Assembly (NCBI RefSeq): GCF_017355915.2
Contig: NZ_JAFEUV020000001.1
Coordinates: 558,001-622,000 of the forward strand
Length of the DNA stretch: 64,000 nucleotides
DNA from: Telluribacter roseus
GTDB lineage: Bacteria > Bacteroidota > Bacteroidia > Cytophagales > Spirosomataceae
Reading direction: 5' to 3'
Positions 34,907 to 42,665 of the stretch are shown here, piece by piece (position 1 is the stretch's first letter; each line of letters opens with the position of its first letter). The translations under genes and the position numbers were made by a program. Below the pieces are notes generated by a model that saw nothing but the letters and a program-made list of their open reading frames with translations, searched no databases and was not told the DNA's origin.

Positions 34907-36184
34907 TTACTGGGTGCTGACGCGCCAGAGGGTATTTCCTTTGTCGTCGTTGACCAAAAGCGATCCATCCGGTAGTACCGTAACCCCGGCAGGGCGGCCA
35001 TGAACCCGATCTTCCTCAAGGTCTTCTACGAATCCGGTCAGGAAGTCTTCGGGCTTACCCGATGGCTTGCCATTCTTGAAAGGCACAAACAGTACTTTGT
35101 AGCCGGACAGTTCGGAGCGGTTCCAGGAGCCATGCTGACCAATAAAGGCACCGTTGCGGTACTTAGCCGGGAACTTGTCTTTGTCATAGAAAGCAAGTCC
35201 CAGTGAAGACGTATGCGAACCCAGTGGTACCTCCGGTACTATCGCCTTCGCTACCAGGTCAGGTCGCTCGCCCTTTCGGCGGGGATCTACGTGCTTACCG
35301 AAGTAGGAGTAGGGCCAGCCGTAAAAGCCCCCCTCCTTCACGCTGGTCAGGTAGTCAGGGACCAGGTCATCGCCCAGTTCGTCGCGTTCGTTGACTGAGG
35401 TCCAGAGTACATTGGTACCGGGTGCCCAGTCCATACCGACGGGGTTGCGTAAGCCGCTGGCGTAAATCTTCTCGTTGCTGCCATCCAGATTGATCTGGAG
35501 GATACATGCCCGCCGTTTTTCTTCATCCATCCCGTACTCGCCCACATTACTGGCCGATCCTACCGATACGTAGATCTTAGTTCCATCGGGACTGGCTATG
35601 ATATTGCGGGTCCAGTGGTGGTTATAGCCACCAGCCGGCAGTTCCATGATCTTTTGCCCTTTTCCTTCCAGTTTGGTCTGACCAGGCTTGTAAGGGTACC
35701 GGGTTATTCCGTCGGTGTTGGCTACGTAGAAGTAATTGTTAAGCACCAGCATGCCGAAAGGTTGGCTAAGGTCTTCTATGAACACCTGCCGCAGGTCGGG
35801 CTTGCCGTCCTTGTTCTGGTCGCGAAGCAGCGTAATGCGGTTGGCACTTTTGCCTTTGTCATCCGACTCTACCACAAAAATATCCCCGTTGGGAGCCACG
35901 TAGGACCAACGGGGATTTTTGAGATTATCAGCAAATTTGGTTACTACAAAACCAGCCGGTGCTTTAGGGGCCTCACCATCTGACCAGCCAACCAGCTTGG
36001 ACTCATTTGTTACTGACTCCGTGGCGTAAGGAGCGGGCAGTGTAAGGGTGTCTACGGCTGTCTGTACCACAGTGGGACCGCTGGCAGCCGCTTCCTCTTT
36101 TTCTTTCTTCTCTTCCTTGTTACTACAACCCGCAAGGCTCAGCAGAGCGCAAAAAGAGGCAACCGTTACGTGTCTGATTTTCAT
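34907..36184 (-). CDS. PQQ-dependent sugar dehydrogenase-like lipoprotein (sorbosone dehydrogenase family)
   Basis: This 425-residue lipoprotein has lipobox LSLAGC (Cys20) and a charged linker (KEEKKEKEEAAA). The body is a six-bladed propeller of the soluble-glucose/sorbosone dehydrogenase type: APNGDIFVVESDDKGKSANRI, NIIASPDGTKIYVSVGS, ASGLRNPVGMDWAP, GFYGWPYSYFG and the closing RPAGVTVLPDGSLLVNDDKG. It would oxidise a sugar or aldose with PQQ in the periplasm; the substrate is unknown, and no PQQ synthesis genes are in the window. A paralogue lies at 45459-46733. Confidence 0.88.
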   Translation of the reverse strand: MKIRHVTVASFCALLSLAGCSNKEEKKEKEEAAASGPTVVQTAVDTLTLPAPYATESVTNESKLVGWSDGEAPKAPAGFVVTKFADNLKNPRWSYVAPNGDIFVVESDDKGKSANRITLLRDQNKDGKPDLRQVFIEDLSQPFGMLVLNNYFYVANTDGITRYPYKPGQTKLEGKGQKIMELPAGGYNHHWTRNIIASPDGTKIYVSVGSASNVGEYGMDEEKRRACILQINLDGSNEKIYASGLRNPVGMDWAPGTNVLWTSVNERDELGDDLVPDYLTSVKEGGFYGWPYSYFGKHVDPRRKGERPDLVAKAIVPEVPLGSHTSSLGLAFYDKDKFPAKYRNGAFIGQHGSWNRSELSGYKVLFVPFKNGKPSGKPEDFLTGFVEDLEEDRVHGRPAGVTVLPDGSLLVNDDKGNTLWRVSTQ

Positions 36185-36249
36185 GTCTTTGTGGATTAGT
36201 TTAATAATTCAATACTTATTTACTAACCCACTCCGCACAGTATTGTTCA

Positions 36250-37284
36250 CTATTTTGTGGAAGCTTGCTTCAACGTCTGCTTCTTTACACCCTCGTTTGT
36301 AATGATTACCGGGTTGATGTGACCATTGCTGTCAAAGGTCATTACGTCCATGCAGGTAACGCGGTGATTGGCATCGGTTTCGGTAAGGGGACGGCGGTGG
36401 TAGACGATGTACCATTGGTCCTTCCCGGGTACTTGTATAACCGAGTGGTGACCCGCTCCGGTAGCAATCTTAGGATCCTGCTGCAGGATCTTATCTATAC
36501 GCTGGAAGGGACCGAATGGCGAGTCCGCGATGGCGTAGGCTACCGAGTAGTTGGGGCCGGTCCAGCCGCCTTCTGACCACATGAAGTAGTACTTACCATT
36601 CCGCATGAACATAAACGGTCCCTCTACGTAGCCTTCGGGGGTAATCTCTTTGAACGTAGTACCGTCTTCAAAAGGTACGAAGCCGGTAAAGTCATTGTTC
36701 AGCTTGGCGATGTTGCAGTGGCGCCAGCCGCCGTACATCATATAGTACTGTCCGTCTTTATCTTTGAATACAAACTGATCGATGGGCTGCGCTCCGTTGT
36801 GAAACTTGTCAATTAGTGGCTTGCCCAGGTGGTCTTTGAAAGGACCCGCCGGATTATCCGCCACGGCTACGCCTATACCGCCCAGTTCGTTGTTGCTCTG
36901 GATATCATTCGCTCCGAAAAACAAGTAGTACTTTCTGTCTTTTTCGATGATGGCCGGAGCCCACATAGCCCGCTTAGCCCACTTGATGCTGGTGGTATCA
37001 ATGATCCGGTTGTGCTTGGTCCAGTTGATAAGGTCGGTTGAGGAGAAGGCGTCCATATGTACCTGCTCATTGTAAGGTGCCGAGTAGGTAGGGTAGATCC
37101 AGTACCGGTTGCCAAAGATGATGCCTTCCGGGTCGGCGTACCAGCCGGGAAATATAGGATTGCCCGAAGTAGTTGCTTCGCTGCTCTTTCTGGGAGCGGA
37201 TGCTTTTTTGGGCTGGGACTGGCTGTGAGCCATCGGGGCAGCAAGAGCTAAGGTAAGCAGGGTACAGGTAAGTGTTTTTTTCAT
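36250..37284 (-). CDS. Secreted glycoside hydrolase family 43 enzyme
   Basis: This 344-residue protein has a signal peptide (LLTLALAAPMAHS). The five-bladed propeller of GH43 is supported by the catalytic base Asp51 (GWYADPEG), the pKa-modulating Asp169 (QPIDQFVF) and the acid Glu221 (EGYVEGPFMF). Activity is expected on arabinan or xylan side chains. The gene stands alone on the minus strand with its promoter unclear. It fits the scattered glycan-degrading genes of this region. Confidence 0.9.
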   Translation of the reverse strand: MKKTLTCTLLTLALAAPMAHSQSQPKKASAPRKSSEATTSGNPIFPGWYADPEGIIFGNRYWIYPTYSAPYNEQVHMDAFSSTDLINWTKHNRIIDTTSIKWAKRAMWAPAIIEKDRKYYLFFGANDIQSNNELGGIGVAVADNPAGPFKDHLGKPLIDKFHNGAQPIDQFVFKDKDGQYYMMYGGWRHCNIAKLNNDFTGFVPFEDGTTFKEITPEGYVEGPFMFMRNGKYYFMWSEGGWTGPNYSVAYAIADSPFGPFQRIDKILQQDPKIATGAGHHSVIQVPGKDQWYIVYHRRPLTETDANHRVTCMDVMTFDSNGHINPVIITNEGVKKQTLKQASTK

Positions 37285-37334
37285 TTGTTAGAAGTACAGG
37301 TTAATGCTTTATGGCTAAGTAAAATGTAGTGAGG

Positions 37335-37967
37335 CTATAACTTGGTATGCTGGAGTGGCTTATAGCCGCGTACTAGAAAAATGCCCAGGTAGATCCAGCC
37401 CATGCCTTCGGCTATCAGTAAAAAATTACTGGCGAGGGAAGATATCTGATTGGCAGCCAGGCCACCCCCTAATTGGTAATAGAGCAGTACCGATGCCAGG
37501 CCCGCCAGCGTGTGCAGTACCCCGATCCAGAGAAGCATAACACCCTGAGACCGTACCGGTGGTATCCTATTCAGCGCCAGTCCGGTCACTAAGGTTCCTG
37601 TCAGGAAAGCAGCCAGACCGGGGTAGCTATATAGGTCCCAGGGGGCTGATAGCTCAATAGATTCAAGCAGGCGGATCAGGCTGTCCCATACCAGACCGAC
37701 GGAAGCGATAAGGAGTCCATAGCGTATAGTCCTGACGTCACGGAAGTGCCGGTACAGGCTGATCAGAACAACCAGAAAAAGCAATTGCACCAGGAAGAAG
37801 TACTGCGTAGCTGGGGTAGGGGGATAGCCCATATGCTTGACCCGGCCTTCCGACAGTTCCCAAATCCAGCGCGCGTTGTACAGTACCCCCCCAACTATGG
37901 ACAGCCAACCGCTCGGGGTGGTCAATCGGGCTGGGGCTGATGATTTCTTTTCTACTTCTGTAATCAT
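37335..37967 (-). CDS. Multi-pass membrane protein of unknown function
   Basis: This 210-residue protein has about six hydrophobic segments (for example YFFLVQLLFLVVLISLY, YGLLIASVGLVWDSLI, GVMLLWIGVLHTLAGLASVL). No enzyme motif was recognised. An N-terminal soluble segment of about 20 residues precedes the first helix. It lies between the GH43 and DUF1080 genes, on the minus strand, 50 bases upstream of the GH43 gene, and could be co-transcribed with it. I cannot assign a family. Confidence 0.6.
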   Translation of the reverse strand: MITEVEKKSSAPARLTTPSGWLSIVGGVLYNARWIWELSEGRVKHMGYPPTPATQYFFLVQLLFLVVLISLYRHFRDVRTIRYGLLIASVGLVWDSLIRLLESIELSAPWDLYSYPGLAAFLTGTLVTGLALNRIPPVRSQGVMLLWIGVLHTLAGLASVLLYYQLGGGLAANQISSLASNFLLIAEGMGWIYLGIFLVRGYKPLQHTKL

Positions 37968-38152
37968 AAAAGCTAATCTTGGCGGCTTATCTAAACCATT
38001 ACCTACCTATCCAAAGTGCCCGTTCGGTAGTGGATACTAAATTTCTGCCTGCCTAAACAGTAGCTTTTCTATAAGCTTGTGTTTTTATACAGCTGGCGGG
38101 CACTATGCCTTAAAGGTACTCAAACCAAACTACTAACAATACCCTTACCCCC

Positions 38153-38797
38153 ATGAAAAGAACCTTGTATCAGGCTGTACTGATGCTGTTACTGGCAGCC
38201 AGTGTATCATTTGCACAAAAAAAACAAAAAGATGGCTGGATTTCACTATTTGACGGAAAATCCCTGAACGGGTGGAAGGTAGGTGCCAATAGCAGTACTT
38301 TCAGCGTCAAGGATGGTGCTATAGTCGTGGCTGGCCCGCGGGCACACCTGTTTTACGAAGGACCTGTCAATAACCATTCTTTCAAAAACTTTGAATTCAA
38401 GGCTCAGGTCATGACTACCCCGGGCTCCAACTCCGGTATTTTTATTCATACAGATTATCAGGAAGACGGCTGGCCAGCCAAAGGGTATGAGATACAGGTA
38501 AACAATTCCCATACCGACTGGCGTCGTACCGGCTCCCTGTATGCATTTGATGATGTAAAGGAGGTATACGTAAAAGACAATGAATGGTATACCGAACATA
38601 TTATTGTTCAGGGCAAAAAGATAACTGTCAAAATCAACGATAAAACGGTTGTTGAGTATACTGAACCCGAGGGAGTGGAGCGTACTAAGGGCAATGAGAA
38701 AAAGCTACTTGATAAGGGGACATTCGCCCTGCAGGGCCACGATCCCAAGAGCGTGGTGTACTTCAAAGACATCATGGTGCGGCCTCTGCCCGAGTAG
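38153..38797 (+). CDS. Secreted DUF1080 protein (3-keto-disaccharide hydrolase-like)
   Basis: This 214-residue protein has a signal peptide (AVLMLLLAASVSFA). The lectin-like DUF1080 fold is recognised by GWISLFDGKSLNGWK, the FKNFEFKAQVMTTPGSNSG and FIHTDYQEDGWPAKGYEIQV segments, and the C-terminal GTFALQGHDPKSVVYFKDI. Some relatives cleave 3-keto-glycosides produced by sugar oxidoreductases. It lies alone, ending at a perfect 19-bp terminator shared with the convergent GH2 gene. Confidence 0.9.
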   Translation: MKRTLYQAVLMLLLAASVSFAQKKQKDGWISLFDGKSLNGWKVGANSSTFSVKDGAIVVAGPRAHLFYEGPVNNHSFKNFEFKAQVMTTPGSNSGIFIHTDYQEDGWPAKGYEIQVNNSHTDWRRTGSLYAFDDVKEVYVKDNEWYTEHIIVQGKKITVKINDKTVVEYTEPEGVERTKGNEKKLLDKGTFALQGHDPKSVVYFKDIMVRPLPE

Positions 38798-38812
38798 GCC
38801 CTAGCATAACCA

Positions 38813-38855
38813 TCAAACGACAAAGCCCCGGACCTGCCGGGGCTTTGTCGTTTGA
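38813..38855. terminator. Bidirectional terminator between the DUF1080 and GH2 genes
   Basis: A perfect 19-bp stem (38813-38831 with 38837-38855) with a 5-base loop lies between convergent genes. Confidence 0.92.
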
Positions 38856-38869
38856 TACAGTACCCAACC

Positions 38870-40711
38870 CTACTCCTCATCCTTGGGTGAGGCCAGTATA
38901 CCAGCCGGTACAAACAGCTCGCCCGTATGGGGATCAATGAGTCCGTTGCGCTCGTCTTCGATGTTGGTAGCCTGGGTATAAATATCGCCCGCAATGGGTC
39001 GGTCCCGGAGCTCCTTCTTAAACTGACGGATACGCTCAGCCCGGTCTTCCAGGTTTTTGGGACCACCGTAGTCAACAAAGCCAAAGCCTCCCCATTCGCT
39101 GACAACAATGGGTATTTGCTTACGGTAAAAGAACGGGTCACCTACCACCAGCGGGAAGGCAGCTACGCCTTCGGTCTCACCACTGATAAGCTTATCCAGT
39201 ACTTCGCGCCAGCGCTCCAGCTCAGGCGTGTAAATATGTACCGTCAGCAAGTCCGATTTCAGACGTCCCAGATACGAGATATGCTGCCAGCCATCGTTGT
39301 CCACGACCAGAAACTGCGGGTAGGCAATATGCATGTAGTGGTACATGTCAATGATGTACTTGCGGGTTTCGGGATTGGTAGCAATATCCTGGGCGCCCCA
39401 GTCCTCATTGTAAAGGCTCCATATCACTACCGACGGGTTAGTCTCGAGCAGGTCAAGCATCCGGAACAGCTCCGCCCGGTGGTTTTCCCGGCTCTTTTGG
39501 GTACTACTGTGTGGGCTGGGTACCTCTACCCATAGCAACAGGCCCAACTCATCGGCCAGGTTGTATATGCGGGGGTCTACCCCGGCTATATGTACCCGCA
39601 CCAGATTACAGCCCAGCTCCTTCATGGCGTGCATGTGCAGCTTCATCTCCTCGTAGGTAGCCGTACCCGGCTGGTACAGGATGCCGTCCAGGTAAATGGG
39701 CTTGTTATTCAGGTATATATAGCGTCCCCGGGCTTCGATCTTGCGTAGGCCAAAGTGGGCTTCTATCTCGGCGGCGTATCCCTCAGAGTCGATAAGTTGT
39801 GCCACCAGCCGGTACAGCACGGGGCTTTCGGGGCTCCATAGCTTGGCATCAGGTACCTCCATTACTACACGCTGCATTTTCTGACCGGCTTCCAGCCTGA
39901 GCGGGTAGTCCGAAGTAGCAATGGGGTCTCCCGATGACTGATTACGATCGTAGACATTCAGCCGGAGGGTATACTGCCCCGGATCATGAATACGCGTGGT
40001 AAGATTAAAGCGTACCAGAGAGTCCTCTACATGACTGACTACTCCCACGCGCGAACGCAGACGATTGCGCTCCACGGCTTCCAGCCATACACTACGCACG
40101 GCGCCGGTATAGGTCTGGTACCAGATGCCACCCCGCTTATACACGTGTGATTCCTGTTTTCCCCGGGGGAGGTCGGCATCCATGGAGTCGGCGATACGCA
40201 CCGTCAGGCGGTTGACCGGCTGGAGGTACTCTTCATTAAGCTCGTACGAAAAAGAGGTATATTCTCCGAAGTGGACCTCTTCGCCCTCAACGGTCGTAAG
40301 CGGTCGTCCGTTCAGCCAGACGCGGGTTTCGTACCCACAGGCACCAAATGTCAGCTGAAACATGGAGTGGCACAGGCTCTTGTCGCGCTTGGGAAGCGGA
40401 AACTCCCGCTCGTACCACACCACTACCTTGTCGTGCCAGGTGGGAGAGTCTTTCTGAAGTCCCTTCGCCTGGATCAGGTGATCTTCCACCGACCCGGGCC
40501 ACTGGGCGGTATGATCGTACTGGTGTCCCAGGTGCCAGCCCTCATTCAGACCACGATCATCGTTGTCCAGAGCAAAGCGCCATTCTCCATCCAGCAGGAT
40601 GTACGTGTTGGGACGTAATACAGCCCTGGGCAACGGATTGATAAACTTCTCACTAACCTGGGCCTCTTCTACTACTTCGGTAATGCCAAAATTGGGATGC
40701 TGTAAATCCAT
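38870..40711 (-). CDS. Glycoside hydrolase family 2 (beta-galactosidase/glucuronidase type)
   Basis: A 613-residue protein with a jelly-roll N-terminal domain (YILLDGEWRFALDN, GACGYETRVWLNG), an immunoglobulin-like middle domain and a C-terminal TIM barrel. The acid/base Glu436 is in WSLYNEDWG and the nucleophile Glu539 in IVVSEWGGFG. No signal peptide is visible, so it is probably cytoplasmic or exported by another route. Exact substrate is not readable. It is monocistronic. Confidence 0.9.
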   Translation of the reverse strand: MDLQHPNFGITEVVEEAQVSEKFINPLPRAVLRPNTYILLDGEWRFALDNDDRGLNEGWHLGHQYDHTAQWPGSVEDHLIQAKGLQKDSPTWHDKVVVWYEREFPLPKRDKSLCHSMFQLTFGACGYETRVWLNGRPLTTVEGEEVHFGEYTSFSYELNEEYLQPVNRLTVRIADSMDADLPRGKQESHVYKRGGIWYQTYTGAVRSVWLEAVERNRLRSRVGVVSHVEDSLVRFNLTTRIHDPGQYTLRLNVYDRNQSSGDPIATSDYPLRLEAGQKMQRVVMEVPDAKLWSPESPVLYRLVAQLIDSEGYAAEIEAHFGLRKIEARGRYIYLNNKPIYLDGILYQPGTATYEEMKLHMHAMKELGCNLVRVHIAGVDPRIYNLADELGLLLWVEVPSPHSSTQKSRENHRAELFRMLDLLETNPSVVIWSLYNEDWGAQDIATNPETRKYIIDMYHYMHIAYPQFLVVDNDGWQHISYLGRLKSDLLTVHIYTPELERWREVLDKLISGETEGVAAFPLVVGDPFFYRKQIPIVVSEWGGFGFVDYGGPKNLEDRAERIRQFKKELRDRPIAGDIYTQATNIEDERNGLIDPHTGELFVPAGILASPKDEE

Positions 40712-40837
40712 ACAATCTTCTTTATTAATTGTATTTGTTGATACGTGTACTACTCGCTTTCCACTTCCAACTACGGATTAAAGCCGGGTTTTGTTTTATT
40801 TATTTTGTAAGTGAGGTCTTCTGCCAGTTACTCTACT

Positions 40838-41377
40838 TCAGAGTATACGTATTACCTTCACAAACCGCTCCTGGTAGTAGTCACTCATGGGAGTGATGGT
40901 GACGGAAGCCTGCTTGCCGGAGGACGAATGAATGAATTCAAGCCCGGATGCGTCATTTTTGACTATGATTCCTATATGTCCTACGGTGCGGGTAGTGGGG
41001 TCGGTGCCCGTAAAGAGGATAAGGTCACCGGGAATAGCTCTGGCTAGCTGTACGGGGGTACCTTCGTCGGTGAAATCGACTGATGAGCGGGGTACTTCAA
41101 TCCCGAAATGATTATAAACATAGTTGATAAAGCCCGAGCAGTCGAAGCCCGCTTCGGGGTTGGACGAGCCAAACTTATAGGGTACTCCGTAGAATAGCTT
41201 GGCGTAATCAACTACTTCTTCCGGATCGGCTTCACCAGATCCGGGTCGCCCGGCCGTTGCATCGGGTACCAAGTCACGGCCGCTAGTACTTGTGTTCACT
41301 TCCTGTTGGGTATCTACTGTCTGCTGATTGCATCCAGTCCAAAGTCCCATTGCCACAATCCAGATTAAGTACTTCAT
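40838..41377 (-). CDS. NlpC/P60-family cell-wall peptidase lipoprotein
   Basis: This 179-residue protein has a lipoprotein-like signal (MKYLIWIVAMGLWTGC, Cys16). The C40 catalytic triad is visible: Cys80 in GFDCSGFINY, His134 in TVGHIGIIV and His150 in EFIHSSSG. It cleaves peptide cross-links or tail peptides of peptidoglycan in the periplasm. It follows the esterase gene on the same strand with 62 bases between, containing a small inverted repeat. Confidence 0.93.
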   Translation of the reverse strand: MKYLIWIVAMGLWTGCNQQTVDTQQEVNTSTSGRDLVPDATAGRPGSGEADPEEVVDYAKLFYGVPYKFGSSNPEAGFDCSGFINYVYNHFGIEVPRSSVDFTDEGTPVQLARAIPGDLILFTGTDPTTRTVGHIGIIVKNDASGLEFIHSSSGKQASVTITPMSDYYQERFVKVIRIL

Positions 41378-41388
41378 AGCATGTATGG

Positions 41389-41414
41389 GTTACCTCCTCC
41401 GGGGAAGAGGTAAC
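41389..41414. repeat. Inverted repeat between the esterase and NlpC/P60 genes
   Basis: GTTACCTC (41389-41396) pairs with GAGGTAAC (41407-41414). No T run follows, so it may be a weak attenuator or mRNA stem just before the NlpC/P60 start. Confidence 0.4.
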
Positions 41415-41439
41415 GGGAGGTTTTAGGGGCGACAAAAGG

Positions 41440-42315
41440 TCACCGGTGAAAACTCTGACTGATAAATGCCAGCGCATCAGGTAGTCCGGTACGCCAGTAT
41501 TCCCAGGTATGTCCACCATTCCTAACCCTATATTCGTGCGGAACGTTCCTGTCTCTCATTAAAATGTGCAATGTAGCATTGCCTTTGTACAAGAAGTCGT
41601 CGTCGCCGCAGTCCAGATAAAACCGTACATCCTTCTTACGCTCCTCCGGCAACTGCTGCATCAGGTACAGGATACTGTTCTGATTCCAGTAGTCAGAGAT
41701 GCGTTTTTCGCCCTCCTTCACCTCGCCCAATGCCGTACGGTACCTTCTCAGAAATTCCGGATGTGTAAGGGCGTTTATCTCCTCGTCGGTACGCACGGCG
41801 GCACTCATGGCCGCACAGGCCGCAAACATATCCGGGTGGTGCAGGGCGTACAGCAGCGACCCGAAGCCACCCATCGACAGGCCCGCCACCGCCCGGTATT
41901 CTTTTCGGGGCAGGCAGCGGTAGTTCTTCTCGATGTGAGGGATGAGTTCTTTGATGAAGAAGTCTTCAAACTGGTACTTGCCCTCGCGGTTGTTGAGGTA
42001 GTAGGTCATTTCGGCATCGGGCATCACAATGATCATGGGCGCAATAGTACCTTCCTGAATGCCCTTATCCACTATGCGCTGCATCTCCCCAAACTGGATC
42101 CAGCCCGTCTGGTCGTCGCCACCGCCATGCAGCAGGTATACTACCGGGTAGCGTCGGTTGGATGTTTCGTAGCCGGCCGGCAGGTACAGGCCAAATTTCT
42201 TTTCTTTTTTTAGAATAGTACTTTGCAGGCCAAGATTATCAAATACAGTGCTTTGCTGGGCAAAAAGCGGAGAGGAAACCAGGACGAAAAGCAGGAAGAG
42301 CAGGCGCAGGTTCAT
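41440..42315 (-). CDS. Secreted esterase (alpha/beta hydrolase, esterase D-like)
   Basis: This 291-residue protein has a signal peptide (LLFLLFVLVSSPLFA). The nucleophile Ser147 is in VAGLSMGGFG, with the oxyanion-region LLHGGGDDQTGW, the Asp region FYLDCGDDDFLY and the His in RNGGHTWEYW. It resembles enzymes that release acetyl or feruloyl groups from polysaccharides, which suits the nearby glycosidases, though carboxylesterase or PHB-type activity is possible. It lies upstream of the NlpC/P60 gene on the same strand. Confidence 0.88.
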   Translation of the reverse strand: MNLRLLFLLFVLVSSPLFAQQSTVFDNLGLQSTILKKEKKFGLYLPAGYETSNRRYPVVYLLHGGGDDQTGWIQFGEMQRIVDKGIQEGTIAPMIIVMPDAEMTYYLNNREGKYQFEDFFIKELIPHIEKNYRCLPRKEYRAVAGLSMGGFGSLLYALHHPDMFAACAAMSAAVRTDEEINALTHPEFLRRYRTALGEVKEGEKRISDYWNQNSILYLMQQLPEERKKDVRFYLDCGDDDFLYKGNATLHILMRDRNVPHEYRVRNGGHTWEYWRTGLPDALAFISQSFHR

Positions 42316-42447
42316 AAATAAAATACTAGAGTTGTATCAGGTTAGAGTATGAAATAATTAATCCACAGTTTAATTAAGTACATTGTGAGAGTAATCTAAT
42401 GCTTGTACTATATGCGTATCCTTTATAAGAGCCGCAATCAGGGAAGA

Positions 42448-42463
42448 ACTATACTTTTATAGT
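42448..42463. repeat. Palindrome in the 350-base divergent region
   Basis: ACTATA-cttt-TATAGT is a perfect 6-bp palindrome in the AT-rich gap 42316-42665 between the divergent esterase and PAS-kinase genes. The only promoter-like motif seen there is TACTTTTG on the minus strand at 42509-42516, which would give the esterase a leader of nearly 190 bases. I see no gene in this gap. Confidence 0.35.
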
Positions 42464-42665
42464 AAGATTTGGACCATTTGTCAGAAAATCTGTGGAAGTT
42501 CACTATAACAAAAGTAGCTTTACAATTGGTTGTTTCTTCGGTGTGCACACTGACTGAGGTGCAAAGTGACGGGAAGTAAAAGTCCAGCCGGATTTTGAGC
42601 AGGAGCTCCCGCCGGAGGGGTGATTACATAGTAGTGTACATGCATATACAGTAACAGATTTTATT

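Noticed and set aside
34711-35019. 102-codon minus-strand frame across the end of the dehydrogenase gene
   Set aside because: It overlaps the terminator and the C terminus of a real gene in another frame; no start context or motif.
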